A DNA stretch of 64,000 nt from the NCBI GenBank assembly GCA_001464895.1, contig LNEE01000027.1, positions 62,001 through 126,000 of the forward strand. The letters run 5' to 3'. A program made the translations under genes and the position numbers. This document shows, piece after piece, positions 9,721 through 18,459 of the stretch; position 1 is the stretch's first letter; every line of letters starts with the position of its first letter. Under the pieces are notes generated by a model, which ran no database searches, had not been told where the DNA came from, and saw only the letters and a list, made by a program, of their open reading frames with translations. The DNA is from Betaproteobacteria bacterium Ga0077532. GTDB lineage: Bacteria > Pseudomonadota > Gammaproteobacteria > Burkholderiales > Ga0077523.

Positions 9721-10212
9721 GGAGACGCTCTGGTCGGCGCACACGGCATCGATACCGGTACCTGGCACCGACAACCCAGTACGCTGGACGGATCCCGCCA
9801 TGCGGACCCGGCTCTCGTCTCGACACGGACGTTCGCATGCATTGATCGCAATTGCGGCATCGGTGAGCGGAGAAAATTGGACCATGAGTGAGCACCGCGT
9901 TGGTCCGGCGTCGGAGCGCGACACGGGGCGTCAGGCAGGGCGCGAACCACAGCCAGATTGGACATCTGGCGAGTATTCGCAACGCCGCAATTCGCAACGC
10001 CGCAATTCGCAGCGTCGCGGTTCGCAGTTCGCAGTTCGCAGTTCGCAACGTCGCGGTTCCCAGCGTCACATGGCGCCGCGCGGCGCGTTCCGAAGTTGCG
10101 GCACTTCCGTGTCGAGACACTATTACGCTGTGTGGATCCCCGCGCCAGCGGGTTCGAGGCCGACGCGCACGGAAAGCGTTGTGGACAGGTTCTTCATCGG
10201 GAGGGCGTTGCC
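9721..10212. other. intergenic stretch with short-repeat segment, no convincing gene
   Basis: No open frame here has coding character. It contains the degenerate TTCGCA-type repeats listed separately and a comparatively AT-rich patch near 9841-9880 that could hold a promoter. No site was defined. Confidence 0.6.
9974..10068. repeat. degenerate 15-bp / 7-bp tandem repeats
   Basis: Two copies of TTCGCAACGCCGCAA are followed by related 15-mers (TTCGCAGCGTCGCGG, TTCGCAACGTCGCGG) and, between them, three copies of the 7-mer TTCGCAG. The pattern looks like slippage-driven growth of a short seed. Confidence 0.8.
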
Positions 10213-10647
10213 ATGCACATTCCGCGGGTCACCGCACTGACGCTCGGCGTCTCGGACCTCGCTGCCGCCACGGTTTTCTACGAGACCGTCTTCGGAGTGA
10301 AGCGCCTGCCCGAACATGAAGGCATTGCCTTCTTCACGTTGCCTGGTGTCTGGTTGATGCTCTATCCGCTGGTGGCGCTCGCTGCCGACATCTCGCCGGA
10401 TCTTCCCCCGCAGCGGGGCGGTTTCAGCGGCATCACACTGGCCCATAACGCCCGAAGTCGAGAGGAAGTCCTGGCCATCTTCGATCGCGTGGCCTCGGCC
10501 GGTGCGCGGATCGTGAAGTCACCCCACGACACCTTCTGGGGCGGCTTCGGCGGCTACTTCGCCGACCTGGACGGTCACTACTGGGAGGTGGTCTGGGGGC
10601 CCATGTTCGCGTTCGACGAAATGGGCGGGCTGCTCCCTACGTCTTGA
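10213..10647 (+). CDS. VOC (glyoxalase/bleomycin-resistance) family protein
   Basis: 144 residues from ATG 10213, with TG-rich spacing from a GGAGGG-like sequence upstream. The sequence MHIPRVTALTLGVSDLAAATVFYETVFG is the standard first half of a VOC domain. The metal-ligand-bearing second half ends in GYFADLDGHYWEVVWGP, with the Asp-Pro/Asp-Leu-Asp-Gly and Glu pattern. VOC proteins act as lyases, dioxygenases or ligand binders; the substrate is not predictable. It lies between the lexA unit and imuA on the same strand. Whether it belongs to the SOS block or is an insertion is unclear. Confidence 0.88.
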   Translation: MHIPRVTALTLGVSDLAAATVFYETVFGVKRLPEHEGIAFFTLPGVWLMLYPLVALAADISPDLPPQRGGFSGITLAHNARSREEVLAIFDRVASAGARIVKSPHDTFWGGFGGYFADLDGHYWEVVWGPMFAFDEMGGLLPTS

Positions 10648-10991
10648 CGAGGCCACGGAGGCGGCAGTCGACAGACTGCGACGTCTCCTGTCGGAGGCAG
10701 GCCTCCTCGAAGCTGCTACGAGAAGCCCTGGCGCGCAGTTTCCGATGCCATGGCGGTCATCAACGCCATCTCCGCCATCGACACGATCTTCGCCATCGTC
10801 ACGCGCCACCATGGTCGTCGCCCCCACCTCCCGGCATTCGCCACTGGTATCACCGCGCCCATCCATGCATGCATTCATGCTGCCTTGGGCACGATTTTCA
10901 CCGACCAGCTTTTGACCGACCTGCTTTGTCATCGACCCACTTCTGCCCGCCCCCATCGCTTCCGAACTCTCCTCGCATCGCTCACCTCACG
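10648..10991. other. gene-free interval upstream of imuA
   Basis: About 340 bp with no credible coding frame. No CTGT-N8-ACAG site was found by eye near the imuA start. A short palindromic cluster around ATGCATGCAT lies near 10865. The promoter of imuA must be here or further upstream. Confidence 0.5.
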
Positions 10992-11714
10992 ATGCTCGCC
11001 ACTGACCCACAGATCGAATCCCTGCTGCTGCGCTCGCAACTGTGGCGAGGCGATCGTCGTGCGGAGGTGGCTGTGCCGAGCGAGTCGACTGGTCATGCGT
11101 CGCTGGATGCCCTGCTGCCTGGAGGCGGCTGGCCGCGGGCTGCGCTCACCGAGTTGCTGGTACGGACGGCTGGCATCGGAGAACTATCGCTGCTCGCACC
11201 GATGCTGGCCCGCCTGTCCCGGCAGGACACCTGGATCGCGCTCGTAGCCCCACCTCACCTGCCCTATGCGCCGGCACTGGCGGCGGCAGGAGTCGCTTTG
11301 TCACGGCTGCTGCTGATCCAGACCGAGCAGGGGGCAGATCGCTTGTGGGCGATGGAGCAGGCTCTCGCGTCCGGGGCCTGCAGTGCGGTGATCGGCTGGC
11401 CCGCGTTCGTGCACGAGCGCGGGCTGCGGCGGCTGCAACTGGCGGCCGAGCACGGTCAGTCCCTGGGCATCTTCTTCTCGTCCGGTCAGGCCACCAGCAG
11501 CTCGCTCGCCGCCCTGAGACTGGAACTGCATCCGGCAGATGCGCGAGGGTCAATCCCGGGGAACGATACCGCTCCGGCGCGCCTGGGCGTGCGGGTACTG
11601 AAGGTCCGAGGCCCGGGGATCGGCAATGCTCTGGTGCTCGATGTACGGCCAGGCATGCCCGTCACGCCGCAAGAGCCATCACAGCCACCTGCCCCATGGC
11701 AGCGCACGGCCTGA
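10992..11714 (+). CDS. imuA: ImuA, RecA-like translesion-synthesis accessory protein
   Basis: 240 residues from ATG 10992; upstream codons in frame are low-quality and were excluded. The hallmark segment LDALLPGGGWPRAALTELLV matches the ImuA/SulA-like family, followed by the RecA-like core (LIQTEQGADRLWAMEQAL, SAVIGWPAF...). Family knowledge: ImuA works with ImuB and DnaE2 (ImuC) in damage-induced mutagenesis, bringing the polymerase to lesions. The imuB start is 25 bp downstream, so the two genes form an operon. The catalytic partner DnaE2 is not encoded next to it in this window. Confidence 0.93.
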   Translation: MLATDPQIESLLLRSQLWRGDRRAEVAVPSESTGHASLDALLPGGGWPRAALTELLVRTAGIGELSLLAPMLARLSRQDTWIALVAPPHLPYAPALAAAGVALSRLLLIQTEQGADRLWAMEQALASGACSAVIGWPAFVHERGLRRLQLAAEHGQSLGIFFSSGQATSSSLAALRLELHPADARGSIPGNDTAPARLGVRVLKVRGPGIGNALVLDVRPGMPVTPQEPSQPPAPWQRTA

Positions 11715-11739
11715 GCCGCATCGCTCCCCGGCTTTCGCC

Positions 11740-13227
11740 ATGTTGTGGCTCGCGTTGCATCTGCCCCTCCTGCCGATCGAAGTCTTCCTGCGTGGTCACT
11801 CAGACACCCCGGAAGCATCTGGATCGACGGTGCCTCCGTTTGCTGTGGCCGAGGGCCACCCTCCCAGACGGATACTGCTGCCCGATCGCAAGGCCCTGCG
11901 CTGCGGTGTGCTGCCGGACATGGGCGTCTCGGCCGCGTACGGTCTGGCGCCGGATCTGCTCGTCCGCTCACGGGACATCGTCCAGGAGACGGCCGCCCTG
12001 GAGGGACTCGCCCTGTGGGCCGAACAGTTCACCCCCGTCGTGCACGTGGCCGAACCCGACGCCCTGCTGCTGGAGATCGGGGGCTGCCTCCGATTGTTCG
12101 AGGGCCTCGAGAATCTGACGGCCCTGGTGCGGGAAGGTCTGGGCGCGCTGGGATTCACGGCCACGCTCGCCTGCGCCCCCACACCCACCGGTGCGCTTAT
12201 CCTTGCCCGCCATGGGCTGGAAACTGCATTCACCGATCTCCCGACCCTTCGGATCCATCTGGCGCGCCTGCCTCTGGACGGACTCGATGTCACACCGGCC
12301 ACGCTGACCGCCCTGCGCGACATGGGGGTGCGCACCCTCGGTGAATGCCTGCGCCTGCCGCGGGACGGACTCGCACGCCGTTTCGGCCCCGCCTTGCTGG
12401 TCACACTGGACCGCGCCTTCGGTCATCGCCCCGATCCGCGCGCGCCGTTCGTGCCGCCGCCACGCTTCCGGAGTCGCCTCACCCTGCCGGTCCCCGTGCC
12501 AGACGTGGAGCCCCTGCTGTTCGGCGCGCGTCGACTGGTCGGCGAACTCACCGGATTCCTCACGGGCCGTGGCGCCGGCGTGACGCGCTTCCTCTTCCGG
12601 CTCGAGCACGATGGCCGTCCGGCCACCGGAGTCGCGATCGAACTCTCGATGCCGAGCCGCGACGCCACACACCTCAGCGCGCTGGTCCGGGAGCGCTTCT
12701 CGCGGACGATGTTGCCGGCCCCCGTGGAAGCCATGGTGCTCGACTGCGAGGAGACGATGCAGTTGGCGCCTCGCAACTTCTCGCTGTTCGCCTCAGACGC
12801 CACCGGCACCGAACAACGGACCGCGCTCGTCGAACGTCTGCGGGCCCGTCTGGGACGGGAGGCGATCCATGGGCTTGCACTGGTGCCGGAGCATCGCCCC
12901 GAGCTGGCATTCCGCGAGGCGGAACCCGGGACGATGAGCACCACGGAATCGGCGAACGCCATGGGATCGGTCGGCGACCTGGGCTCCGCAGCCGCTTCGG
13001 CGCCCAGGCCCCTATGGCTGCTCTCCAAGCCGGAGCCGGTTGCGGAAGCGGCCCTGAGATTCCTGTCGGGGCCCGAACGCATCGAGTCCGGTTGGTGGGA
13101 CGGTCGCGATGCGCGCCGCGACTACTTCATTGCCCAGCGGGGCAATGGTGCCCTCGTCTGGGCCTATCGGGAGCACACTACGGACGAGAGCACCACGAAG
13201 TGGTACGTCCACGGCCTCTTCGCCTGA
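11740..13227 (+). CDS. imuB: ImuB, Y-family polymerase-like translesion protein
   Basis: 495 residues from ATG 11740 (MLWLALHLPLLPIEVF), the conserved ImuB start. The fold is that of DinB/UmuC polymerases, with a helix-hairpin-helix region (TLTALRDMGVRTLGECLRLPRDGLARRFG) and a little-finger-like domain. The first catalytic acidic motif is replaced (LALHLP), as is usual for ImuB, which is catalytically inactive and acts as a hub binding the beta clamp, ImuA and DnaE2. Its C-terminus (WWDGRDARRDYFIAQ...LVWAYREH) is the conserved tail. It is not followed by dnaE2; the next gene is convergent. Confidence 0.93.
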   Translation: MLWLALHLPLLPIEVFLRGHSDTPEASGSTVPPFAVAEGHPPRRILLPDRKALRCGVLPDMGVSAAYGLAPDLLVRSRDIVQETAALEGLALWAEQFTPVVHVAEPDALLLEIGGCLRLFEGLENLTALVREGLGALGFTATLACAPTPTGALILARHGLETAFTDLPTLRIHLARLPLDGLDVTPATLTALRDMGVRTLGECLRLPRDGLARRFGPALLVTLDRAFGHRPDPRAPFVPPPRFRSRLTLPVPVPDVEPLLFGARRLVGELTGFLTGRGAGVTRFLFRLEHDGRPATGVAIELSMPSRDATHLSALVRERFSRTMLPAPVEAMVLDCEETMQLAPRNFSLFASDATGTEQRTALVERLRARLGREAIHGLALVPEHRPELAFREAEPGTMSTTESANAMGSVGDLGSAAASAPRPLWLLSKPEPVAEAALRFLSGPERIESGWWDGRDARRDYFIAQRGNGALVWAYREHTTDESTTKWYVHGLFA

Positions 13228-13290
13228 TGTCACCGTCGACCGATGTCACCGTCGACCGATGTCCCACCGTAGACCGAGGTGCCCGCGTCG
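13226..13290. repeat. 16-bp tandem repeat behind imuB
   Basis: GATGTCACCGTCGACC occurs twice in tandem (13226-13257), followed by one or two degenerate copies. The first copy overlaps the imuB stop codon. Confidence 0.75.
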
Positions 13291-13369
13291 ACCGGTCGGA
13301 CGGCGGGATCCAGCGGGTACATGAGCAGCACAAGGTGTGCGCCGTCGCCATCTCAGCCCTCGAATGCAA

Positions 13370-13392
13370 ACAGGCCGGACGAGCCGGCCTGT
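13370..13392. terminator. hairpin between convergent imuB and SDR genes
   Basis: A perfect 9-bp stem ACAGGCCGG / CCGGCCTGT with a 5-base loop sits between two converging genes. The flanks carry only short T runs, so it may be a bidirectional or Rho-assisted terminator. Confidence 0.5.
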
Positions 13393-13421
13393 TCCTACTG
13401 CGACGAACGAGACTTCGGTGG

Positions 13422-14183
13422 TCAGACGCAGCGGCCGCCATCCACCTCGATGCACGTGCCAGTGATGAACTCCGCCTCGTCGGATGCCAGCCAGAGCGCC
13501 GTGTTCGCGATGTCCAGCGGCTTCGAGAACCGGCCGAGCGGAATCACGGAGACGAACTTGGCGCGGATCTCGGGGGTGTCCTGCCCCATGAACTCCGACA
13601 GCAGGGGCGTCTCGCCGGCGACCGGATTGATCACGCACACACGGATCTTGTCCGGCGCCAGTTCCACCGCCATGGAACGGCTGGTCGTGATGGCGGCGCC
13701 CTTCGATCCGTTGTACCAGGTGAGTCCTGGACGGGGACGCACACCGGCCGTCGAGCAGACATTCACGAACACACCGCCACCCACCTTGCGGAAATGCGGA
13801 ACGCAATGCTTCGTGCTGTGGAAGATGCTCTTCACGTTCACGGCGTAGACCCGATCGAAGATCTCTTCCGTCACGTCGGTGAGCGGCTGGTTGCGGTGCG
13901 TGACACCCGCGTTATTTATGACCGTCGTCAGCCCGCCGAACGCATCGAGCGTGGCCTTCACCAGAACGGCCCAGTCGGCGTCCTTCGTCACGTCGGCGTG
14001 CTGAAAGCGGGCCTGCCCGCCGGCCGCCACGATCTCGGCAACCACGCGGTTCCCGCCTTCGTCGTTGATGTCCGCCACCATCACCTTGCAGCCCTCTTCG
14101 GCAAAGCGCTTGGCGATACCCTCTCCGAAGCCGGAGCCACCGCCCGTGACGATTGCGATCTTCTGATCCAGTCTCAAAGCCAT
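13422..14183 (-). CDS. SDR family NAD(P)-dependent oxidoreductase
   Basis: 253 residues from ATG 14183, which is preceded by GAGGAG; a longer frame upstream lacks coding character. Classical short-chain dehydrogenase features: cofactor motif TGGGSGFG (13-20), acidic D38 after the second strand (favouring NAD), NNAG at 90-93, N116, and catalytic S144, Y157 and K161 (YNGSK). It ends with the common TGTCIEVDGGRCV tail. The substrate alcohol or ketone is not predictable. It lies downstream of xdhC on the same strand with two hairpins between them, so it is probably a separate unit. Confidence 0.93.
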   Translation of the reverse strand: MALRLDQKIAIVTGGGSGFGEGIAKRFAEEGCKVMVADINDEGGNRVVAEIVAAGGQARFQHADVTKDADWAVLVKATLDAFGGLTTVINNAGVTHRNQPLTDVTEEIFDRVYAVNVKSIFHSTKHCVPHFRKVGGGVFVNVCSTAGVRPRPGLTWYNGSKGAAITTSRSMAVELAPDKIRVCVINPVAGETPLLSEFMGQDTPEIRAKFVSVIPLGRFSKPLDIANTALWLASDEAEFITGTCIEVDGGRCV

Positions 14184-14225
14184 CTCCTCGTGATGTCCGG
14201 GGCCGAGCGCCCCACTCAAACGACA

Positions 14226-14301
14226 CGGGAGCCACACGAGGCTCCCGCAAAGAAAACAAAGAGCGCCATCTCGCCACTGGCCGTCGGGCCAGTCGATGGC
14301 G
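14226..14301. terminator. two hairpins between xdhC and the SDR gene
   Basis: CGGGAGCC / GGCTCCCG (14226-14233 with 14240-14247) and CTGGCC-GTCG-GGCCAG (14277-14292), the latter inside an outer CGCCAT/ATGGCG pairing (14264-14301). On the minus strand they follow the xdhC stop codon. No strong T tract is present. Confidence 0.4.
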
Positions 14302-14310
14302 GGAAGCGCC

Positions 14311-15312
14311 CTACATGCACACCGTCTGCGATGCCTGCGGATCGAGGGTCTTGATGCCGACACTCTCGAGTGCGACACCGTGTCGAACGGCCGTCATCTC
14401 CGCGATGATGGCCACCGCGATTTCGGGTGGTGTCTTGCTGCCGATGCGAAGACCGACCGGACCATGCAGGCGGGCCAGTTCCTCCTGCGAAAGATCGAAC
14501 TGGGCGAGCCGCTCGCGTCGCTTCTGCGTGTTGAGCCGCGAACCGAGCGCGCCCACGTAGAACGACGGCGACTTCAGCGCCTCGATGAGCGCGAGGTCGT
14601 CCAGCTTCGGATCGTGGGTGACGGCCACCACGGCGCTGTGGCTGTCGAGATTCAGTTCCGTGACGACGTCGTCGGGCATGTCGCGAGTGAGGCGGGCCCC
14701 GGGGACATCCCACGTGACCGCATATTCCTCACGTGGATCGCAGACGATGACCTCGTAGTCGAGGGCCTGGGCCATCATGGCCACGTAACGGGAGAGTTGC
14801 CCTGCCCCGATGATTAGCACTCGCCAGCGCGGGCCGTGTACGGTTGTGAGATGGTTGTCGTCGAAGGCGAGCACATCGTTGCGGGACGCGCGGTCCAGCG
14901 TGGCCACACCCGTTTTCATGTCGAGCCTGCGGGCGATCAGTTCGTGTCGTGCGATGCCGTCCAGAACACCCTGCAGCGTCGCGACGTCCTGCACGGGCTC
15001 CAGCACCAGTTGCAGGCGACCACCGCAAGGCAGCCCGAAGCGTTGCGCGTCTTCCTTGCTGATCCCGTAGATCGTGGTCTCGGGTTTGTCGGTGGCCAGG
15101 GAACACTCCCGGACCTTGTCGATGAGATCGTCCTCGACGCACCCGCCCGACACAGAGCCCGCCACGAGACCGTCCCCGCGTACGGCGAGCATGGCGCCCG
15201 GCGGACGAGGCGACGAACCCCAGGTCTCCGTCACCGTCGCCAGCACCACGCGGTGCCCCTCGGCCCGCCAAGCGGCGGCACTCTTCAAGACCTGCAGATC
15301 GACGCTATCCAT
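14311..15312 (-). CDS. xdhC: XdhC/CoxI-family molybdenum hydroxylase maturation protein
   Basis: 333 residues. The N-terminal XdhC/CoxI domain (VTETWGSSPRPPGAMLAV, GSVSGGCVEDD, GLPCGGRLQL) is followed by a Rossmann-type XdhC C-terminal domain (VLIIGAGQLSRYVAMMA, VGALGSRLNTQKRRERL, GLRIGSKTPPEIAVAI). Family knowledge: XdhC binds molybdenum cofactor, promotes its sulfuration and inserts it into xanthine-dehydrogenase-type enzymes. It lies downstream of iorB/iorA on the same strand, and its client is most probably that hydroxylase. A terminator-like hairpin in the 279-bp gap suggests it can also be expressed separately. Confidence 0.93.
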   Translation of the reverse strand: MDSVDLQVLKSAAAWRAEGHRVVLATVTETWGSSPRPPGAMLAVRGDGLVAGSVSGGCVEDDLIDKVRECSLATDKPETTIYGISKEDAQRFGLPCGGRLQLVLEPVQDVATLQGVLDGIARHELIARRLDMKTGVATLDRASRNDVLAFDDNHLTTVHGPRWRVLIIGAGQLSRYVAMMAQALDYEVIVCDPREEYAVTWDVPGARLTRDMPDDVVTELNLDSHSAVVAVTHDPKLDDLALIEALKSPSFYVGALGSRLNTQKRRERLAQFDLSQEELARLHGPVGLRIGSKTPPEIAVAIIAEMTAVRHGVALESVGIKTLDPQASQTVCM

Positions 15313-15471
15313 GCTGTTCCGTCCGTGGTTCCCACCCTGCGACCGACATCCTGTGCCGGCGTTTCATCGACCCGGCGCAACACCAGGGAACAAGTGCCCC
15401 CACGTGTCGCCTTCAGAGACCGTCGATGCCACCGTCGGCCCCCACACCAGCGCCTCGGCCGAGCATGCCCG

Positions 15472-15523
15472 AAAAAGAAACTGGCCTCAACGGCCACGCC
15501 CTGAGGCGAGGTGTTGAGGCCAG
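15472..15523 (-). terminator. Rho-independent terminator after iorB
   Basis: Read on the minus strand, an 11-bp perfect stem (CTGGCCTCAAC / GTTGAGGCCAG, at 15481-15491 and 15513-15523) is followed by TTTCTTTTT. It lies 70-120 bp beyond the iorB stop. Confidence 0.75.
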
Positions 15524-15591
15524 TGGCGGTCCGATGAATCTGGACCGACTCGCATTCGACCCGGCTTCCACCGGGTCGAACCGAACCCTTG

Positions 15592-17832
15592 TTACAGGTT
15601 CGTCGGCTTCATCGTGTGACGCGGATCCGCAAACGCCTTGATGTTCTCGGGCGAGAACGGGAGACGACGTACGCGGATGCCGCTGGCGGAGAAGATCGCG
15701 TTGCCGATCGCCGCCGTCACGACCGCCGTGGCCGGCTCGCCCAGACCACCGGGCGGCTGATCCTTGGCTGCCGGGATCCAGTGGATCGCGATGGACTTCG
15801 GTGCTTCGTTCATGCGAACGACGCGGTACTGATCGAAGTTCATCTGCTCGACACCACCGTTCTTCACGGTGATCTCGCCGTACAGCGCTGCGGACTGACC
15901 GAAGATCGTGCTGCTTTCAACCTGCGCAGCGGCCTGGTCCGGGTGGATCAGAGGACCGGCATCGACCGAGTAGGTCACCTTGTCGACGGTCACGTCGTAG
16001 TTCTTGGAGATCGTGACATCAACCACCGCGGCCATCACCGTGTTGTAGCCTTCCATCACGGCCACGCCACGACCCTTTCCGTCGGGCAGCTTGGCACCCC
16101 AGCCGGACTTGGCCTTCACGTCTTCCAGAACACGCTTCATGCGGCCACCCACAGCCTGCCCGGCAGACAGCCCCGACCACTTGTGCTTCTCTTCCGAGTA
16201 CTCGAGGTTGTCGATACGGAACTGGATCGGGTCCTTGCCCAGAGCGTGCGCCACTTCGTCGATGAAGCCTTCCACCACGTAGCAGTTCTGGTTGTGCGAC
16301 ACACCGCGCCAGTAGCCCGGCGTGATGCCAGCATCGAACATCTGGTACGTGAGCTTGTGGTTCGGCACAGCGTACGGGAAGTTGTCGATGGCTTCGACCG
16401 AGAACGGGTCGATGCCGTCCTTCACGATGCTCGGGAAGAGACGCGAAGAAATCGACGGGCTGGTGCCGTGGTAGCGGTAAGCGACCAGCTTGCCGGCCGC
16501 GTCCACGCCCATCTTCACCTTGTAGATGCCACCCGGACGATACGAGTCGTGCGTCATGTCGTCTTCACGGCTCCAGACCATCTTCACCGGAGCGCCGACT
16601 GCCTTGGAGATTTCCGCGGCGTCGATCGTGTAGTCGACTTCCACACGACGGCCGAAGCCACCGCCGAGGAACGTCGTGATCACGTTGATCTGCTCGGGCT
16701 TCAGGCCCGTCGCACCGGCCACCACGAACGGCACCAGCTGCTGGAACTGGGTCGGGGTGATGATGGTGGCGCCGTCCGCACGCACGTGGGCGACGGTGTT
16801 CATCGGCTCCATGGGCGAGTGGGACAGGAACGGCAGCTCGTAGGTGGCTTCGTACAGCTTCGCAACCGAACCGAGCGCGCCATCGGCGTCACCGTGTTCG
16901 CGGAACACCGCACCCGGCTGTGCTGCGGCGTCGCGCATTCCGCCCCACACCTTGCGCATGTCGTTGTTCGCGTTCGGGCCTTCGTTCCAGGAGATCTCCA
17001 GGAGGTCCTTGGCCTTCTTCGCCTGCCAGTAGGAATCAGCCACCACAGCGACACCGCGGCTGTACTGAACGACAGCCTTCACGCCGGGCATGTTCTTGGC
17101 GCGCTCGTCATCGTAGCTGGCGACCGTGCCGCCGATCATCGGGGGCATGGCAACAGCAGCGTACAGCATGTCGGGGACGCGAACGTCGATACCGAACGTG
17201 GCCGTCGCGGCCACCTTCGCCGGGGTGTCGAGGCGCTTCTGCTTCATGTTGCCGATCTGCTTCCACTCGGCATTGGGCTTGAGCGGAACATCCTTCGGCA
17301 CTTCCATCTTCGAAGCGGATTCGGCGAGTTGACCGTAGGTCGCGCGCTTTCCGCCAGGGCCCGTCACTGCACCACCAACTGCCTTGCACTGTGCAGCGTC
17401 GACGTTCCACTGAGCAGCGGCGGCACCGACCAGCATCATCCGCGCGGAGGCACCAGCCTTGCGCAGCTTTTCCCAGGCGTCACGGACGGAGGTGGAGCCA
17501 CCGGTGATCTGACCACCGAGCAGCGCGTTGATGTAAGCCTCGGCAGGAGGAGCGAACTCGACCTTGACCTTGTTCACGTCCACTTCGAGTTCCTCGGCGA
17601 TCAGCATCGCGAGGGAGGTGTAGACGTCCTGACCCATTTCCGAGCGGGCGCACATGATCGTGACCGAGTTGTCGGTACCGATCTTGATCCAGGCGTTCGG
17701 GGAGTGAGTGGCTGCCTGAGCTTCCGCAACCTTGGAGGCGCCGGGCAGGTAGAAACCGAGGGAGAGGCCACCGCCGACAGCAGCGGTTGCCTTGAGGAAA
17801 TCACGACGAGCAGTCATCTTGATGTTTTCCAT
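15592..17832 (-). CDS. iorB: IorB-like molybdopterin-binding subunit of an aldehyde/isoquinoline oxidoreductase
   Basis: 746 residues with a twin-arginine leader (TARRDFLK, R9-R10) and a hydrophobic stretch, so predicted to be exported by Tat or to face the periplasm. It has the large-subunit layout of xanthine-oxidase-family enzymes of the IorB/QoxB type, with tandem Mo-binding domains. Key segments are FLGGGFGRR (Mo-cofactor contact) and GGLGEPAT near the C-terminus (catalytic Glu). Family knowledge: these oxidise aldehydes or N-heterocycles such as isoquinoline by hydroxylation with water. ATG 17832 has a GGAGGAG site 9 bp upstream. It is paired with the 2Fe-2S subunit (gap 17 bp). The true substrate is unknown. 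Confidence 0.92.
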   Translation of the reverse strand: MENIKMTARRDFLKATAAVGGGLSLGFYLPGASKVAEAQAATHSPNAWIKIGTDNSVTIMCARSEMGQDVYTSLAMLIAEELEVDVNKVKVEFAPPAEAYINALLGGQITGGSTSVRDAWEKLRKAGASARMMLVGAAAAQWNVDAAQCKAVGGAVTGPGGKRATYGQLAESASKMEVPKDVPLKPNAEWKQIGNMKQKRLDTPAKVAATATFGIDVRVPDMLYAAVAMPPMIGGTVASYDDERAKNMPGVKAVVQYSRGVAVVADSYWQAKKAKDLLEISWNEGPNANNDMRKVWGGMRDAAAQPGAVFREHGDADGALGSVAKLYEATYELPFLSHSPMEPMNTVAHVRADGATIITPTQFQQLVPFVVAGATGLKPEQINVITTFLGGGFGRRVEVDYTIDAAEISKAVGAPVKMVWSREDDMTHDSYRPGGIYKVKMGVDAAGKLVAYRYHGTSPSISSRLFPSIVKDGIDPFSVEAIDNFPYAVPNHKLTYQMFDAGITPGYWRGVSHNQNCYVVEGFIDEVAHALGKDPIQFRIDNLEYSEEKHKWSGLSAGQAVGGRMKRVLEDVKAKSGWGAKLPDGKGRGVAVMEGYNTVMAAVVDVTISKNYDVTVDKVTYSVDAGPLIHPDQAAAQVESSTIFGQSAALYGEITVKNGGVEQMNFDQYRVVRMNEAPKSIAIHWIPAAKDQPPGGLGEPATAVVTAAIGNAIFSASGIRVRRLPFSPENIKAFADPRHTMKPTNL

Positions 17833-17849
17833 GGTCTAGGGCTCCTCCG

Positions 17850-18296
17850 TTACGCCTTCGCGGCGGCCTTGATGGCGGCGCGAATACGCGGGTAGGTGCC
17901 GCAACGGCAGATGTTCCCGGACATCCACGCATCGATGTCGGCATCGGACGGCGACTTGTTGTTCGCGAGCAGCGCGGAGGCCTGCATCATCTGGCCCGGC
18001 TGGCAGTAGCCGCACTGCGGCACGTCCAGGGCGACCCACGCCTTCTTCACGGGGTGATTCGCGGCAAGGCCTTCGATCGTCGTGACCTTCTGACCGGCGA
18101 CGGAGCCGATCGGGGTCTGACAGGAACGGACGGCTTGACCATTCAGGTGCACGGTACAGGCGCCACACAGCGCCTTGCCACAACCGAACTTGGTGCCGGT
18201 CATGCCCAGGGTGTCGCGCAGGACCCACAGCAAAGGCGTGTCGGGTGCGACATCCGCCATTGCTTGTTTCCCGTTCAGGTTAAAAGAGATTGCCAT
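17850..18296 (-). CDS. iorA: IorA-like [2Fe-2S] subunit
   Basis: 148 residues, the standard size for the small subunit. The plant-ferredoxin-type cluster ligands are C39, C44, C47 and C59 (CGKALCGAC), and the second cluster ligands C95, C98, C130 and C132 (CGYCQPG, CRCGTY). It carries electrons from the Mo subunit to an external acceptor, in this family usually a cytochrome, as there is no FAD subunit next to it. It is first gene of the iorA-iorB unit. Codon choice in iorA and iorB is visibly less GC-extreme than in the genes at 29-33 kb. Confidence 0.94.
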   Translation of the reverse strand: MAISFNLNGKQAMADVAPDTPLLWVLRDTLGMTGTKFGCGKALCGACTVHLNGQAVRSCQTPIGSVAGQKVTTIEGLAANHPVKKAWVALDVPQCGYCQPGQMMQASALLANNKSPSDADIDAWMSGNICRCGTYPRIRAAIKAAAKA

Positions 18297-18368
18297 TTGA
18301 AAACTCCCCCTTCGGTCGGAAGCGTGAGGTTGGAAGACTGCGATGTCCTACGACTGCAAGACGCGCGG

Positions 18369-18397
18369 AAATTACACGAACTACCTAGGCAGTTCAA
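18369..18397 (-). promoter_or_regulatory. candidate promoter with embedded palindrome upstream of iorA
   Basis: On the minus strand TTGAAC (18392-18397) and TAATTT (18369-18374) are separated by exactly 17 bp. The spacer region contains the near-palindrome AACTGCCTAGGTAGTT (18379-18394), a plausible operator. It sits in the most AT-rich stretch nearby, about 70 bp before the iorA start. Confidence 0.4.
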
Positions 18398-18459
18398 CAC
18401 ACTTTCCGATCCGACTGAACACCTTGATATGCCTTATGTTTTGATCGATACAGCGTGAC

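Noticed and set aside
9884-10240. Possible small gene across the TTCGCA repeats
   Set aside because: Its composition is dictated by the repeats (SQRRNSQRRN) and it runs into the VOC gene; no domain or ribosome site.
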